Assembly (NCBI GenBank): GCA_019119745.1
Contig: DWWI01000066.1
Coordinates: 1-15,838 of the forward strand
DNA length: 15,838 nucleotides
From: Candidatus Mediterraneibacter gallistercoris
Lineage (GTDB): Bacteria; Bacillota_A; Clostridia; Lachnospirales; Lachnospiraceae
Reading direction: 5' to 3'
Under the pieces are notes generated by a model. That model saw nothing but the letters and a program-made list of their open reading frames with translations, ran no database searches and was not told the DNA's origin. Shown here in pieces: positions 7,203 through 15,153 of the stretch; within the stretch, counting starts at the first letter, position 1; the number at the start of each line of letters is the position of its first letter. The position numbers were made by a program, and so were the translations under genes.

Positions 7203-8810
7203 TTATGTTCCGCTCAGCATAGATCCGAGATAAACCGGTATAATCTTCTGACCCTTCTCCACAAGACTTTCTTTTCCGCCTTTCACACACCAGTCATAGA
7301 TCATACCCCTCTCCAGTGAGGCGTAAGTTTCAGCCGCCGCCTCTGCTGTCTCATCAGTCCGGAATTCCCCGCTCTTCTGTCCTTCCTCGATAAGCTGCGG
7401 AATCAGCTTATAATAAAACCGCTCCTTATTCAGCATTTCCTGCCGCTCTTCCGGCATATTGACATAAATATGTGTCACCAGCTCAAAAGGAACTTCCTTC
7501 TCGATCAGTGTAAACAGTTCTTTATTAAGATAGATCAGTTTTTCACGGACTGACAGTCTCGGGCTCATGGATACCATGAGCTCTGCATATTTTCTGTCGA
7601 ACAGATCGCCCAGTGTATGTTCCAGATCATCCTTCCGGGTGAAAAAGCGGTAAAATTCGTCTTCCGATACTTCTGCAAGAGCAATCACATCTGCTATGCC
7701 GGTCTGCTCATACCCCTTCTCACGGAACAGTTTCCATGCAGCCTGTACGATACGGCTGCGCGGGTTTTCCTGCTCTTCCTGTGTCCGGCTTCCGAGAAGG
7801 AAACCGTTTCTAAGCGGATCCTGACTGTCAATGATCCATTCATTAAATCCGGTAATATAGGCGCTTCCGGTAATCTGCGGTATAATGCCCTTTCCTCCCG
7901 CGATATCCACTTCACCCACCGCTTCCCCGCGAAAGACAGAGCCCGTAATACTTTCATACAGGAGTCTTTCGTGCAGCTTCAGCTCGCCTTTGGCATACAG
8001 TGACGCTAATTTGGCGCTTGTGCCTGTACCGCAGGGCGAGCGGTCCGCCTGCGCACTGCCGAATATCACACAGTTTTTCATATCGGCATTTTTGCAGTCC
8101 GTGTGCGCGTAAAACTCCACAAGGTCGACACTCGTAATATCCAGATACGGATGTCTGACCGTCACCGTGGCGTTGATCTTATCCCTCAGTTCCATTCCCA
8201 GATCTGTAATCTCATCAATATTCTCTGTCTCCAGCGGAAGACTTATCTTCTCCGCATCTACAAGGGCAAAAAAAGAACCGCCGAACGCGATATCACAGTG
8301 GACTTTTCCAAACTGCGATGTCTGCACCGTGACATCCTCTTTCAATAGGAATGAGGGTACGTTCAGGATACTGACCTCTACCGCCTCTCCGTCCACTACA
8401 TGCACCTTTGCACGGATCAGACCGCTGGGTGAATCCAGCACCACTTCTGTATATGGCTCCCTTACATCTACCATCCCGGTTTCTACCAGCATAGAAGCTG
8501 TCCCTATGCTGCCATGTCCGCACATATTGAGGCAGCCGCCGCTGTCCATAAATATAACGCCGTAATCTGCCTCTTTGTGTACCGGCTCCGTGAGCAGAGC
8601 GCCAAACATATCCCTGTGCCCCCGGGGCTCCAGCATCAGCGCTGTGCGCAGGAAATCATAATGATCCATCAGATATTTTTTCTTGTCCATCATGGTTTCG
8701 CCATGTAATTCCGGGAAGCCGTCATAAACGATCCGGGTCGCCTCGCCCTCTGTATGTGAATCAATGGTTTTTAAATGATATGCATATTTCCGCACCCTCG
8801 GACATTTCAT
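7203..8810 (-). CDS. Proline racemase / hydroxyproline-epimerase-type enzyme fused to a TetR-family regulator
   Basis: 535 residues in one frame. Residues 10-338 are a complete proline racemase fold. Cys97 in NMCGHG and Cys260 in [11 protein letters not shown] are the two catalytic thiols, which favours racemase/epimerase and argues against the 3-hydroxyproline dehydratase branch that lost one Cys. The domain ends normally ([17 protein letters not shown]). After a linker of about 12 residues ([10 protein letters not shown]..) comes a TetR N-terminal domain, roughly 351-398: [19 protein letters not shown], then [21 protein letters not shown] helical C-terminal region of about 135 residues fits a TetR ligand/dimer domain. 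I checked the junction codons; they are in frame, and I see no start codon in the linker. AAAGGAGG lies 7 bases before the ATG, which overlaps the kinase-like gene as ATGA. Likely role: L-proline to D-proline for PrdAB (PrdF function), perhaps with autogenous regulation. The recognition helix is unusually acidic (SEDE), so DNA binding is not assured. Confidence 0.9.
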   Translation of the reverse strand: MKCPRVRKYAYHLKTIDSHTEGEATRIVYDGFPELHGETMMDKKKYLMDHYDFLRTALMLEPRGHRDMFGALLTEPVHKEADYGVIFMDSGGCLNMCGHGSIGTASMLVETGMVDVREPYTEVVLDSPSGLIRAKVHVVDGEAVEVSILNVPSFLLKEDVTVQTSQFGKVHCDIAFGGSFFALVDAEKISLPLETENIDEITDLGMELRDKINATVTVRHPYLDITSVDLVEFYAHTDCKNADMKNCVIFGSAQADRSPCGTGTSAKLASLYAKGELKLHERLLYESITGSVFRGEAVGEVDIAGGKGIIPQITGSAYITGFNEWIIDSQDPLRNGFLLGSRTQEEQENPRSRIVQAAWKLFREKGYEQTGIADVIALAEVSEDEFYRFFTRKDDLEHTLGDLFDRKYAELMVSMSPRLSVREKLIYLNKELFTLIEKEVPFELVTHIYVNMPEERQEMLNKERFYYKLIPQLIEEGQKSGEFRTDETAEAAAETYASLERGMIYDWCVKGGKESLVEKGQKIIPVYLGSMLSGT

Positions 8811-9472
8811 TCTTCCGCCTCCTTTTCCGGAGCGCCGTCTGACGTCTTCCGGGGTGCTGTCAAAAATCCGGTGTCTTCCTCACCTCCGAATTTCTGGCGG
8901 GCAATGGTGGCAAGTGCCTGAGCGGTTCCCTCTACTTCCAGAAGTGCGCTGTTGATAATGATATGTTTGTGCTGAGGATCTCCCGGCGCATATTTCGCAA
9001 AATGCTTATGATATGCATATCTCGCCCGGTCTACTTCGCGGATCATTCGCTTCGCTTCATTTTTCTCCATTCCCAGCGGTCCCACGCAGTTTGCCAGCCG
9101 GTCCGCATACGGAGCATAGATATAAATATGAATGGCGTTCAACTCGTCTTTCAGGACATAATCCGCACAGCGGCCTACAATGATACAGGAGCCTTTCTCC
9201 GCCAGCTCGTGGATGATCTGCGTCTGTGTAACAAAAATCCGTTCCTGCTGTTCCGGGGAATCTGTTCCCAGCGGCACCAGCATTTTCCAGAAACTGGATC
9301 TTTTCTCTTCCTTGCTGCTCAGAGTCGATACAGGCAGATTCATACGCTTTGCCGTCGCCTCCACGATATCCCTGTCATAGTAATTAATGCCCAGCAGCTG
9401 GGACAGTCTCTTTGCAATCGGTCTTCCCAGACTGCCGAACTCTCTTGTTATTGTAATAACATACTTCTGCAT
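8807..9472 (-). CDS. Cytidylate-kinase-like family protein
   Basis: 221 residues resembling the cytidylate kinase-like (Cytidylate_kin2) P-loop family. Seen: [24 protein letters not shown] at the N-terminus, where the phosphate-binding loop should be, then [11 protein letters not shown], a central [12 protein letters not shown] resembling the family's GRGA/GRCAxY motif, and [11 protein letters not shown] followed by an R-rich lid ([12 protein letters not shown]). The loop lacks the Gly-Lys-Ser/Thr of a standard Walker A, as is common in this family. Nucleotide kinase activity is unproven, and CMP phosphorylation is unlikely to be its main job. It starts 34 bases after the ABC ATPase gene and its stop overlaps the racemase-TetR start (ATGA), so the two proteins are probably made together. 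Its role in proline metabolism is unknown to me. Confidence 0.82.
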   Translation of the reverse strand: MQKYVITITREFGSLGRPIAKRLSQLLGINYYDRDIVEATAKRMNLPVSTLSSKEEKRSSFWKMLVPLGTDSPEQQERIFVTQTQIIHELAEKGSCIIVGRCADYVLKDELNAIHIYIYAPYADRLANCVGPLGMEKNEAKRMIREVDRARYAYHKHFAKYAPGDPQHKHIIINSALLEVEGTAQALATIARQKFGGEEDTGFLTAPRKTSDGAPEKEAEE

Positions 9473-9506
9473 TGCCTTACCCCCTGTTCTGATATGATAA
9501 GTTGAT

Positions 9507-10238
9507 CTATGAATTCAGGAAACGAGAAAGGAATGCTTTTGTACGCTCTTCCTTCGGATTTTCCAGTACTTCCTGCGGCGTCCCCTCTTCCACCACATAA
9601 CCGTCGTCCATAAAAATAACTTTGTCGGAGACATCCCGTGCAAATGCCATCTCATGGGTGACCACAACCATAGTCATACCTTCTTTTGCAAGATCTTTCA
9701 TAACGTTGAGCACCTCTCCGACAAGCTCCGGGTCCAATGCGGATGTCGGCTCGTCAAAAAGCAGCGCCTGAGGCTCCATAGCCAGCGCTCTTGCGATGGC
9801 GACCCTCTGCTGCTGTCCGCCGGAAAGCATTGCCGGCATCGCTGAAGCTTTGTTTTCAAGCCCTACTTTTCTCAGAAGCTCCATGGCCTTTTCCTCTGCT
9901 TCTTTCTTATTCTTATGTTTTGTCAGCACCGGAGCAAGCGTTACATTTCCAAGGACCGTTTTCATAGGAAACAGGTTGAACCGCTGGAAGACCATGCCTA
10001 CTTCCTCACGGAAATCTCTCAGCTTTATCTCTCCTCCCGTAACGCTTTTCCCTTTGTACTCGATATCTCCTGCCGTGGGGATTTCAAGCTGGTTGATACA
10101 CCGCAGCAAAGTGCTTTTTCCGGAGCCGGAAGGCCCGATGATGCACACTACCTCGCCTTCGTCCACATCGATATTGATATCTTTGAGGACCTCAAGATCG
10201 TCAAAATTTTTCTGTAGATTTCTGATTTTAAGCATCAT
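9507..10238 (-). CDS. Polar amino-acid ABC transporter ATP-binding protein (GlnQ/HisP-like)
   Basis: 243-residue ATPase that energises the adjacent importer at the inner face of the membrane. Seen: Walker A GPSGSGKS (35-42), Q-loop at Gln85 (VFQRFNLFP), signature LSGGQQQR (138-145), Walker B ALLFDEP (158-164) with catalytic Glu163, D-loop SALD and switch His195 (VTHEMAFA). The FQRFNLFP stretch and overall length are typical of the polar amino acid uptake family. The permease stop is 5 bases upstream and its last codons (GGGGGTAA) supply the ribosome binding site, so translation is coupled. A second ATG directly follows the first and could also be used. Substrate is not readable from the ATPase; given the neighbours, proline or hydroxyproline is a reasonable hypothesis. 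Confidence 0.95.
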   Translation of the reverse strand: MMLKIRNLQKNFDDLEVLKDINIDVDEGEVVCIIGPSGSGKSTLLRCINQLEIPTAGDIEYKGKSVTGGEIKLRDFREEVGMVFQRFNLFPMKTVLGNVTLAPVLTKHKNKKEAEEKAMELLRKVGLENKASAMPAMLSGGQQQRVAIARALAMEPQALLFDEPTSALDPELVGEVLNVMKDLAKEGMTMVVVTHEMAFARDVSDKVIFMDDGYVVEEGTPQEVLENPKEERTKAFLSRFLNS

Positions 10239-10243
10239 ATCAC

Positions 10244-10891
10244 TTACCCCCTGATCTTATGTTCTACCAGCTTCTGCAGAATGATCAGAATCGAGATCAA
10301 TACAAGATAAAATACAGCGCCTGTGGTATAAGCTTCAATCGTTCTGAAACTGATGGCTGCATAGTTCTGGATCTGTTTTGTTATCTCATTTACCACGATC
10401 ACAGACAGCAGAGCCGTATCCTTTACTGAAATAATAAACTGGTTAAAAAGTGCCGGGAGCATAGAACGAAACGCGGGCGGGATAATGATATGGAACATTG
10501 TCTGCGTAGGGGTGAGTCCCAGCGAAAGCCCCGCCTCTCTTTGTCCCGGGTCGATTCCTTCCAGTGCACCTCTTACGATTTCTGCTATAAAGGCTCCCGA
10601 GTTGACTGTAATTACAATAATACCGGCTGTGTTGCTGCTCAGATCCACGCCAATGAGTTTCGGAACAACATAGTACACATACAGCGCCTGAACAATAAGA
10701 GGTGTCGCACGTATGATCCATATATATACTCCGGCAATCGCTTTGAGGATCCTGCAGTTTGTCTGCAGTACAAAACCTGTCACAGCGCCCAGCAGGAATC
10801 CGAGAAGAATACCGACTACCGCGATATACAGTGTAACTTTCAGTCCCTGAAACAGCATGGGGAGCAATACGTTTAAAAAGCTCAAATCCAT
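10244..10891 (-). CDS. Polar amino-acid ABC transporter permease (HisM/GlnP-like)
   Basis: 215-residue integral membrane subunit with about five membrane helices. Seen: the family hallmark RATPLIVQ in the second third, and the EAA loop that docks the ATPase ([21 protein letters not shown]), followed by [17 protein letters not shown]. Start choice: the ATG at 10891 (MDLSFLN) follows AGAGAGGA by 7 bases. An in-frame ATG pair 33 bases earlier has no convincing ribosome binding site and would place a charged extension before the first helix. A 101-base spacer containing a hairpin separates it from the binding-protein gene, and the ATPase follows directly. A single permease implies a homodimeric transporter. 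Confidence 0.93.
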   Translation of the reverse strand: MDLSFLNVLLPMLFQGLKVTLYIAVVGILLGFLLGAVTGFVLQTNCRILKAIAGVYIWIIRATPLIVQALYVYYVVPKLIGVDLSSNTAGIIVITVNSGAFIAEIVRGALEGIDPGQREAGLSLGLTPTQTMFHIIIPPAFRSMLPALFNQFIISVKDTALLSVIVVNEITKQIQNYAAISFRTIEAYTTGAVFYLVLISILIILQKLVEHKIRG

Positions 10892-10928
10892 AGATGAATC
10901 CTCTCTTTCTATGTTACTCATCAAAGAA

Positions 10929-10967
10929 GCAGGTGACGCTCCGGCTTAACAGCTGAAGCATCCCTGC
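10929..10967 (-). terminator. Intercistronic hairpin between binding protein and permease genes
   Basis: GCAGG (929-933) pairs with CCTGC (963-967) and GACGCT (935-940) with AGCATC (957-962), adding 10000 to each, with one bulged T and a 16-base loop. On the minus strand it is followed only by TTCTTTGA, a weak U-tract. It may act as a partial terminator or RNA stabiliser that keeps binding-protein expression above that of the membrane subunit, a common arrangement in ABC importer operons. Confidence 0.5.
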
Positions 10968-10992
10968 TCTTTTTCATCTTTTTTATTTCAGA

Positions 10993-11877
10993 TTACTCCA
11001 GCCATGTTGAAGTCAGCTCATCTATTGTGCCGTTATCGGTCAGATCGGAGAGCGCCTGATTGAAAATATCCACAAGGCCGTCATTGCGTTCCGCCGCATC
11101 ATTGGAAATAGCAATCGCATACGGTGACTGCCCCTGATTGAACTGATCTCCTACGACTTCAAGCTTTGTATTATCTGTTGTCTTTATGTAGTAATAAGCA
11201 TTCGGTGAGTCCTGAATTACTGCATCGACCTTTCCCTGTTCAAGAGATTCATATGCAGTGGTGATCGTGTCATGTACCTCAAGACGGGAATCGTCCACTC
11301 CGTTATTCTGGCAGTACAGATGTGAGGCCGTTCCTTTTTCTACAGCGATCGTGTAGTCCCCGTCTATCAGAGTATCAATATCTGTAATCTCCTTTGGTGA
11401 CGTCTCTTTATTGATCATAACTACCTGACCGGAATCACAGTATGTATCCGAGAACTGCATGACCGCTTTTCTTTCATCAGTTGCGCACAGGGCAGCCATG
11501 CCGAAATCAAGTTTTCCCTCTGCAAGAGAAGTTGTCAGCGCCGAATAATCCATTACCTGAACATCTCCGTCCAGCTCAAATCCAAGATAATCCTGAAGCG
11601 CTTTCTCCAGATCAATATCGAAACCGATCAGTGTAGTACCATCCTTATCATAGTATGTAAACGGGGCAAAAAGTGCTGTCGTTCCGAAGGAAAGTTTTAC
11701 ACCGTCCAGTGCTCCTTTGACCGAACCATCTGTGCCGGAGGATGAAGAGGAACCGCTGTCCTCTGCAGATGTTTTATCTTCGCTGCCTGTGCTGCTTCCT
11801 GATGAACTTCCACAGCCCGCTGCAAGTGTCATCACCATGGCTGTCGTCATCAAGATTGAAATTATTTTCTTTTTCAC
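10993..11877 (-). CDS. Amino-acid ABC transporter substrate-binding lipoprotein (SBP family 3)
   Basis: 294 residues, membrane-anchored binding protein of the importer. Start choice: a GTG at 11877 preceded by AAAGGAGG with an 8-base spacer; the longer frame upstream has no ribosome binding site and would spoil the signal peptide. Seen: signal peptide VKKKIISILMTTAMVMTLAAGC with lipobox LAAGC and lipidated Cys22, then a Ser/Gly/Asp-rich linker to about residue 52. A family-3 solute-binding domain follows, with PFTYYDKDG, GFDIDLEKAL, DERKAVMQFSDTY (Arg expected to bind the ligand carboxylate) and DAVIQDSP. The ligand cannot be deduced from sequence, though it should be an alpha-amino acid. Location between prd genes and the racemase suggests proline or hydroxyproline. 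A candidate promoter and hairpin precede it, so it may be regulated separately from prdCAB. Confidence 0.94.
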   Translation of the reverse strand: MKKKIISILMTTAMVMTLAAGCGSSSGSSTGSEDKTSAEDSGSSSSSGTDGSVKGALDGVKLSFGTTALFAPFTYYDKDGTTLIGFDIDLEKALQDYLGFELDGDVQVMDYSALTTSLAEGKLDFGMAALCATDERKAVMQFSDTYCDSGQVVMINKETSPKEITDIDTLIDGDYTIAVEKGTASHLYCQNNGVDDSRLEVHDTITTAYESLEQGKVDAVIQDSPNAYYYIKTTDNTKLEVVGDQFNQGQSPYAIAISNDAAERNDGLVDIFNQALSDLTDNGTIDELTSTWLE

Positions 11878-11922
11878 AATAGTTACCTCCTTTTGAGAAT
11901 CATATGCCTCTATAAATGAAAT

Positions 11923-11972
11923 AAACAAAAGGGACAGGCAACTGTCTTTTCAACTCCGTTGTCTGTCCCTTT
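11923..11972 (-). terminator. Strong hairpin with U-run in the prdB/binding-protein gap (terminator or leader attenuator)
   Basis: Arms 11928-11942 and 11958-11972 form a 15-bp stem (AAAGGGACAGGCAAC with its complement, one G-U) with a 15-base loop. On the minus strand it ends in CCCTTTTGTTTAT. It lies about 115 bases after the prdB stop and 50 bases before the GTG of the binding-protein gene. It could simply end the prdCAB transcript. A candidate promoter lies upstream of the hairpin, so it could also attenuate transcription into the transporter/racemase genes. Confidence 0.8.
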
Positions 11973-12001
11973 CGATTATGCGTCTTATTTAAGCACAAAA
12001 C

Positions 12002-12030
12002 CTTATATTTGTAAAATTAACTTTTTTCAT
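12002..12030 (-). promoter_or_regulatory. Candidate promoter for the transporter/racemase operon
   Basis: On the minus strand ATGAAA (12030-12025) is followed after 17 bases by TATAAG (12007-12002), a 4/6 and 5/6 match to sigma-A boxes. The predicted start near 11995 would give a leader of about 118 bases that contains the 15-bp hairpin. The gap is AT-rich, so other promoter placements are possible. Confidence 0.4.
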
Positions 12031-12085
12031 ACTGTCATGAGGATTTGTAATGTTTGTTCATAAATGAGTAAACTGTTACTGTCAG

Positions 12086-12811
12086 TTATACATTATGTCT
12101 GTACTCATAGGGCAGTACTTTTATCTGATTGTATCCCGGACAGTCGCGTACCCATTCCAGTGACTCTTTCACAATGGCAGTCTGCATCGGAATATTGTTC
12201 GGCTCTCCCGCATTGGAACCGATCGGCACATGCGGAGCCGTAATCCTCGGCGCCCCCTGCTGTCTTGCGATAGGCGGGAGTGCGGCGATCACACAGCAGC
12301 TCATCCCTGCCGCCTCGCAGCATCTCGTAACGATCGTGGCAGACCTGTGGCAGGTGCCGCAGCCGCCGGTACACAATACGATATCGACTCCCTGAGCTTT
12401 TAATTTCCGGGCAATCTCAGGTCCTGTCTCCTCCTTGAATTTTTCTACATTTCCGCCGCCGCCCATAAATGTATACGTCTCTTTCGGGAGAGAACCGATA
12501 AAGCCCTCTGCCACAAGCTCATGAAGACGGTCAATGGGAAACATAGCGTTCACATCTTTATTAATGTCCGAGTTGTCAAAACCGCCGTGTGTGACCATCA
12601 GCTCTGAGGACGGTGTATCGAACTCAATCGTCCGATAGGAATAATCACCGGATGTATTAAACGGCGTCTGGCTCTTTTTATGAATTCCTCCTGCTGTAAT
12701 AAACGCCACCTTACATTCAGAAAGCGGTTTCTTTAATTCTGTAAATACAGGAACCGGTGTGACCGGCACAAAGATTTCGGACTGCATACCCTCTACTGTT
12801 GTTAATTTCAT
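12086..12811 (-). CDS. prdB: D-proline reductase subunit PrdB, cysteine variant
   Basis: PrdB carries the redox-active residue of D-proline reductase, which reductively opens the D-proline ring to 5-aminovalerate together with the pyruvoyl subunit from PrdA. 241 residues, as expected. Seen: KLTTVEGMQSEIFVP at the start, FMGGGGNVEKFKEETGPEIA, the active motif CGTCHRSA with Cys151, and AGEPNNIPMQTAI then LPYEY near the end. In PrdB proteins I remember from Clostridioides/Acetoanaerobium, the residue at Cys151 is selenocysteine encoded by TGA; here the codon (12361-12359) is TGC. Start choice: AAGGAGG runs directly into an ATG at 12817, so the second ATG at 12811, six bases after the ribosome binding site, is preferred and matches the family N-terminus. 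It lies 19 bases after the small duplicated protein. The gap with promoter and hairpin follows. Confidence 0.94.
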   Translation of the reverse strand: MKLTTVEGMQSEIFVPVTPVPVFTELKKPLSECKVAFITAGGIHKKSQTPFNTSGDYSYRTIEFDTPSSELMVTHGGFDNSDINKDVNAMFPIDRLHELVAEGFIGSLPKETYTFMGGGGNVEKFKEETGPEIARKLKAQGVDIVLCTGGCGTCHRSATIVTRCCEAAGMSCCVIAALPPIARQQGAPRITAPHVPIGSNAGEPNNIPMQTAIVKESLEWVRDCPGYNQIKVLPYEYRHNV

Positions 12812-12830
12812 ATTCATCCTCCTTGCATTC

Positions 12831-13298
12831 TTATATGGATTCCACAGGGATATCCCTTTTACCGGATATTTTCATCGGGCTGAAATAGAACTCCACATTC
12901 TGCCCTTCTTTTAATTCTACATCTGTAAATACCCACCGTCTGGGCACTGCTGCCGTACCCAGACCATCCATGATCTCTGCCTTAATGGCAGTATCATTTA
13001 CTTCTGTGATTGTTCCACCGATTAAGCATGGTTCAAATTCGCCGTTTTTTATCGCACATGTATCATAATCATATGGATTTTCATTTACCTGAAGATAGCT
13101 GAAGTAAAACTGCATCTCTGTTCCGGCAGCAGGCTCTTCCTCTCCGGAGTTTTCCTGTGTTCCCCTTAAAATACATTCCTTAGGAACCGTAATAACGCCC
13201 AGACGGCCGTGCAGATGCACTTTTACCCGGTCTCCGGTTACTTCTTTCACCAGTCCACCCATCAGGACAGGATTGATGATATACTCTGCCCCGGCCAT
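12831..13298 (-). CDS. CBO2463/CBO2479-like protein of proline reductase operons, two tandem domains
   Basis: 155 residues, no signal peptide or membrane segment, predicted mostly beta. Two copies of one unit are visible. Residues 10-70 contain PVLMGGLVKEV, VKVHLHGRLGVITVP and MQFYFSYLQ; residues 90-144 contain PCLIGGTITEV, IKAEIMDGLGTAAVP and VEFYFSPMK. I associate this family with prd operons under the label CBO2463/CBO2479 domain, but I do not know a demonstrated function. A structural, assembly or maturation role for PrdAB is a guess from position. Start: the ATG lies one base past the prdA stop (TGATATG) with no separate ribosome binding site, so translation depends on coupling to prdA, implying roughly matched amounts. 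prdB follows after 19 bases with its own strong site. Confidence 0.85.
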   Translation of the reverse strand: MAGAEYIINPVLMGGLVKEVTGDRVKVHLHGRLGVITVPKECILRGTQENSGEEEPAAGTEMQFYFSYLQVNENPYDYDTCAIKNGEFEPCLIGGTITEVNDTAIKAEIMDGLGTAAVPRRWVFTDVELKEGQNVEFYFSPMKISGKRDIPVESI

Positions 13299-13299
13299 A

Positions 13300-15153
13300 T
13301 CAGTGCATTGTCCCGGAATCTAACAGCTCAGTATCCGGAAGTCCAAGCAGCCTGTTGTTATTGTTAACAACTTCATTGTCCCACTTCTTCGGCGCGGGCT
13401 TGATCTCCACTCCGGCCATCTTGTTCTTCAGCATCTGGATCGCTCTTGCCGCCACCTCTTTTGTGACACAGGAACAGCCGGCTACATTGTTCTCAAAACC
13501 GCCTTTGTCCATATTTTCTTCGATCATGGCGTCAGCATATTTATTTCCTACTACAAGCTGCCCCTGATAAGCACAGAATGAGACGCCTACTACAGGAATG
13601 CCCCGTTTTCCCGCCTGTCCGATATGCTGGATAAAATCAATATGGTTATTTCCGAAGCCTTCTGTCGTAATGATACAGCCGTCAATATCCAGAGACTCCA
13701 GAAGAGACCCCAGCCTTTCGGAAACCCACATCTTCTCATCATTCACCTGAGGCGAACCGACGAAAACAACTCCTACAAGATCCATTTCACTGTCCGCCGC
13801 GAGCCCCTCTACAAGAGGTTCCCGGATATAGTGTCTGGTCATCTCTTTGGTGGCAGGTCCGATGCAGGTCAATGCATGGATAGAGCCGTCACGCACCTGA
13901 TTCGGAGTCAGGATGATAGGTACGTTTCCGCAGTCCACGTTTTTCTGTCCGCCCAGAATACCGCAGGGTTCTGTCGGACAGATTACATTGTCATGCATGG
14001 CTCCCTGTCCCATAATTTCTTTTACAAGCACGACTCTCGGGTTACCCGGTCTGCGGACGTCTTCACACACTTCCTCACGCACTACTTCACCGTCATATTT
14101 CTTCAGTTCGTCCCGTACTGCCTGAATAATATAATCCTGACACTTATGTGCCGCAAACGGCCCCGGCCGTGTCATTCCGGTCTTTTTCTCGATCACAACA
14201 TTGCAGCGGATGATAATATCATTCTCATCTGCGCATCCCGGATGACCGAAATACATTTTTTCGTCCAGATATCCCTCTGAGGAGCCGAACTCATGGATCT
14301 GTACACCATCCTCATCCACGCCTGTCAGCATGAATACAACGCCGTCCGCCACTTTTGTCACGCCGCTTCCAAGTTCGCCTTCAACTTTTGTAGCGATCGG
14401 GCAGATATCCATGATAGTCTCCGTGTAAATGTGCCTGTTATCCGGTTTGATCACATCAAGTTCGATCTTCTTGCACAGAGGATCTTCCTTAAGCGCTTTT
14501 TCGATAATATTTTTATCAATCGTAATCTTTCCGTCTTTAATGGAAGTCTCTGTCCCGATCTCCGCGTCTGTAATACGGATATGTTTCTTGATAAGGGTAC
14601 GGATGACTTTCTTTTCACCGGCCTTTTCTTCATCCGGAACTGCAGAAGGGTCTGCTGCTCCTGCAGTTTCTCCGCCTGTACATACAGGTGCCGCCGCACC
14701 CGGGCCTGAAAACACAGGGATATCCATGCTCAAATGTTCCAGTTTTTCTGCTTTTCCGATCTCAATATGTATCATGCCGTTTCCTCCTTGCACTGCTTTG
14801 ACCTGCGGAACCGGACCTGCGGGAGCACCAGTCTTCCCTTCTGCAGGTGCAGATTCCTCTTCCCCTTTATCCGCCTCCTTTGAAGCTGTTTCTGTTACTT
14901 CATTTACTTTGTCGACCATATCTTTGGTAATAGGAGTCAGGGCTTCCACATCGCATACAAGTGTGGAACCGATCACCTGCTCGATCTTCAGGCCGTCATC
15001 GCTCAGTTTCAGAAGACCGGCCTCCTCCATATCGTCAAACAGTGACGGATCTTCCAGATCTGCCGCGCTGATCACCAGTCCTTTCTGTCTCCTGCAGCAG
15101 AAGATCGCCGGATCTTTCAAATGCTGTTCCAGTGTTTCCTTTGTAATTGACAT
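13300..15153 (-). CDS. prdA: D-proline reductase proprotein PrdA
   Basis: 617 residues, the expected size of the PrdA proprotein. In the studied enzyme PrdA is cut at a cysteine (Cys421 in the characterised protein) that becomes the N-terminal pyruvoyl group binding D-proline. The matching site here is most likely Thr429-Cys430 in HALTCIGPA, which would give a roughly 45-kDa beta subunit and a 188-residue pyruvoyl subunit. Also seen: PCGILGGQKNVDCGN before the site; TTEGFGNNHIDF and VVGVSFCAYQGQLVVGNKY after it; two low-complexity Ala/Gly/Pro/Glu-rich linkers at about 88-118 and 148-180. GGAGG lies 7 bases before the ATG. prdC lies upstream with a 79-base spacer that shows no clear hairpin. 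The downstream small protein starts one base after the prdA stop. Confidence 0.95.
   Translation of the reverse strand: MSITKETLEQHLKDPAIFCCRRQKGLVISAADLEDPSLFDDMEEAGLLKLSDDGLKIEQVIGSTLVCDVEALTPITKDMVDKVNEVTETASKEADKGEEESAPAEGKTGAPAGPVPQVKAVQGGNGMIHIEIGKAEKLEHLSMDIPVFSGPGAAAPVCTGGETAGAADPSAVPDEEKAGEKKVIRTLIKKHIRITDAEIGTETSIKDGKITIDKNIIEKALKEDPLCKKIELDVIKPDNRHIYTETIMDICPIATKVEGELGSGVTKVADGVVFMLTGVDEDGVQIHEFGSSEGYLDEKMYFGHPGCADENDIIIRCNVVIEKKTGMTRPGPFAAHKCQDYIIQAVRDELKKYDGEVVREEVCEDVRRPGNPRVVLVKEIMGQGAMHDNVICPTEPCGILGGQKNVDCGNVPIILTPNQVRDGSIHALTCIGPATKEMTRHYIREPLVEGLAADSEMDLVGVVFVGSPQVNDEKMWVSERLGSLLESLDIDGCIITTEGFGNNHIDFIQHIGQAGKRGIPVVGVSFCAYQGQLVVGNKYADAMIEENMDKGGFENNVAGCSCVTKEVAARAIQMLKNKMAGVEIKPAPKKWDNEVVNNNNRLLGLPDTELLDSGTMH

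Noticed and set aside
7174..7290. Upstream extension of the EamA protein into the racemase-TetR gene
   Set aside because: The extension is charged and overlaps the end of the upstream gene; AGGAGG before the TTG at 7173 fixes the start.
9796..10254. Plus-strand frames opposite the ABC ATPase
   Set aside because: Shadows of an unmistakable ATPase with all motifs in the minus strand.
11878..11928. Upstream extension of the binding protein to an ATG at 11928
   Set aside because: No ribosome binding site, and the extension would precede a perfect lipoprotein signal peptide; the GTG at 11877 has AAAGGAGG in place.
12071..12087. AACTG-N7-CAGTT inverted repeat at the prdB stop
   Set aside because: Short arms and overlap with coding sequence; not better than chance in this composition.
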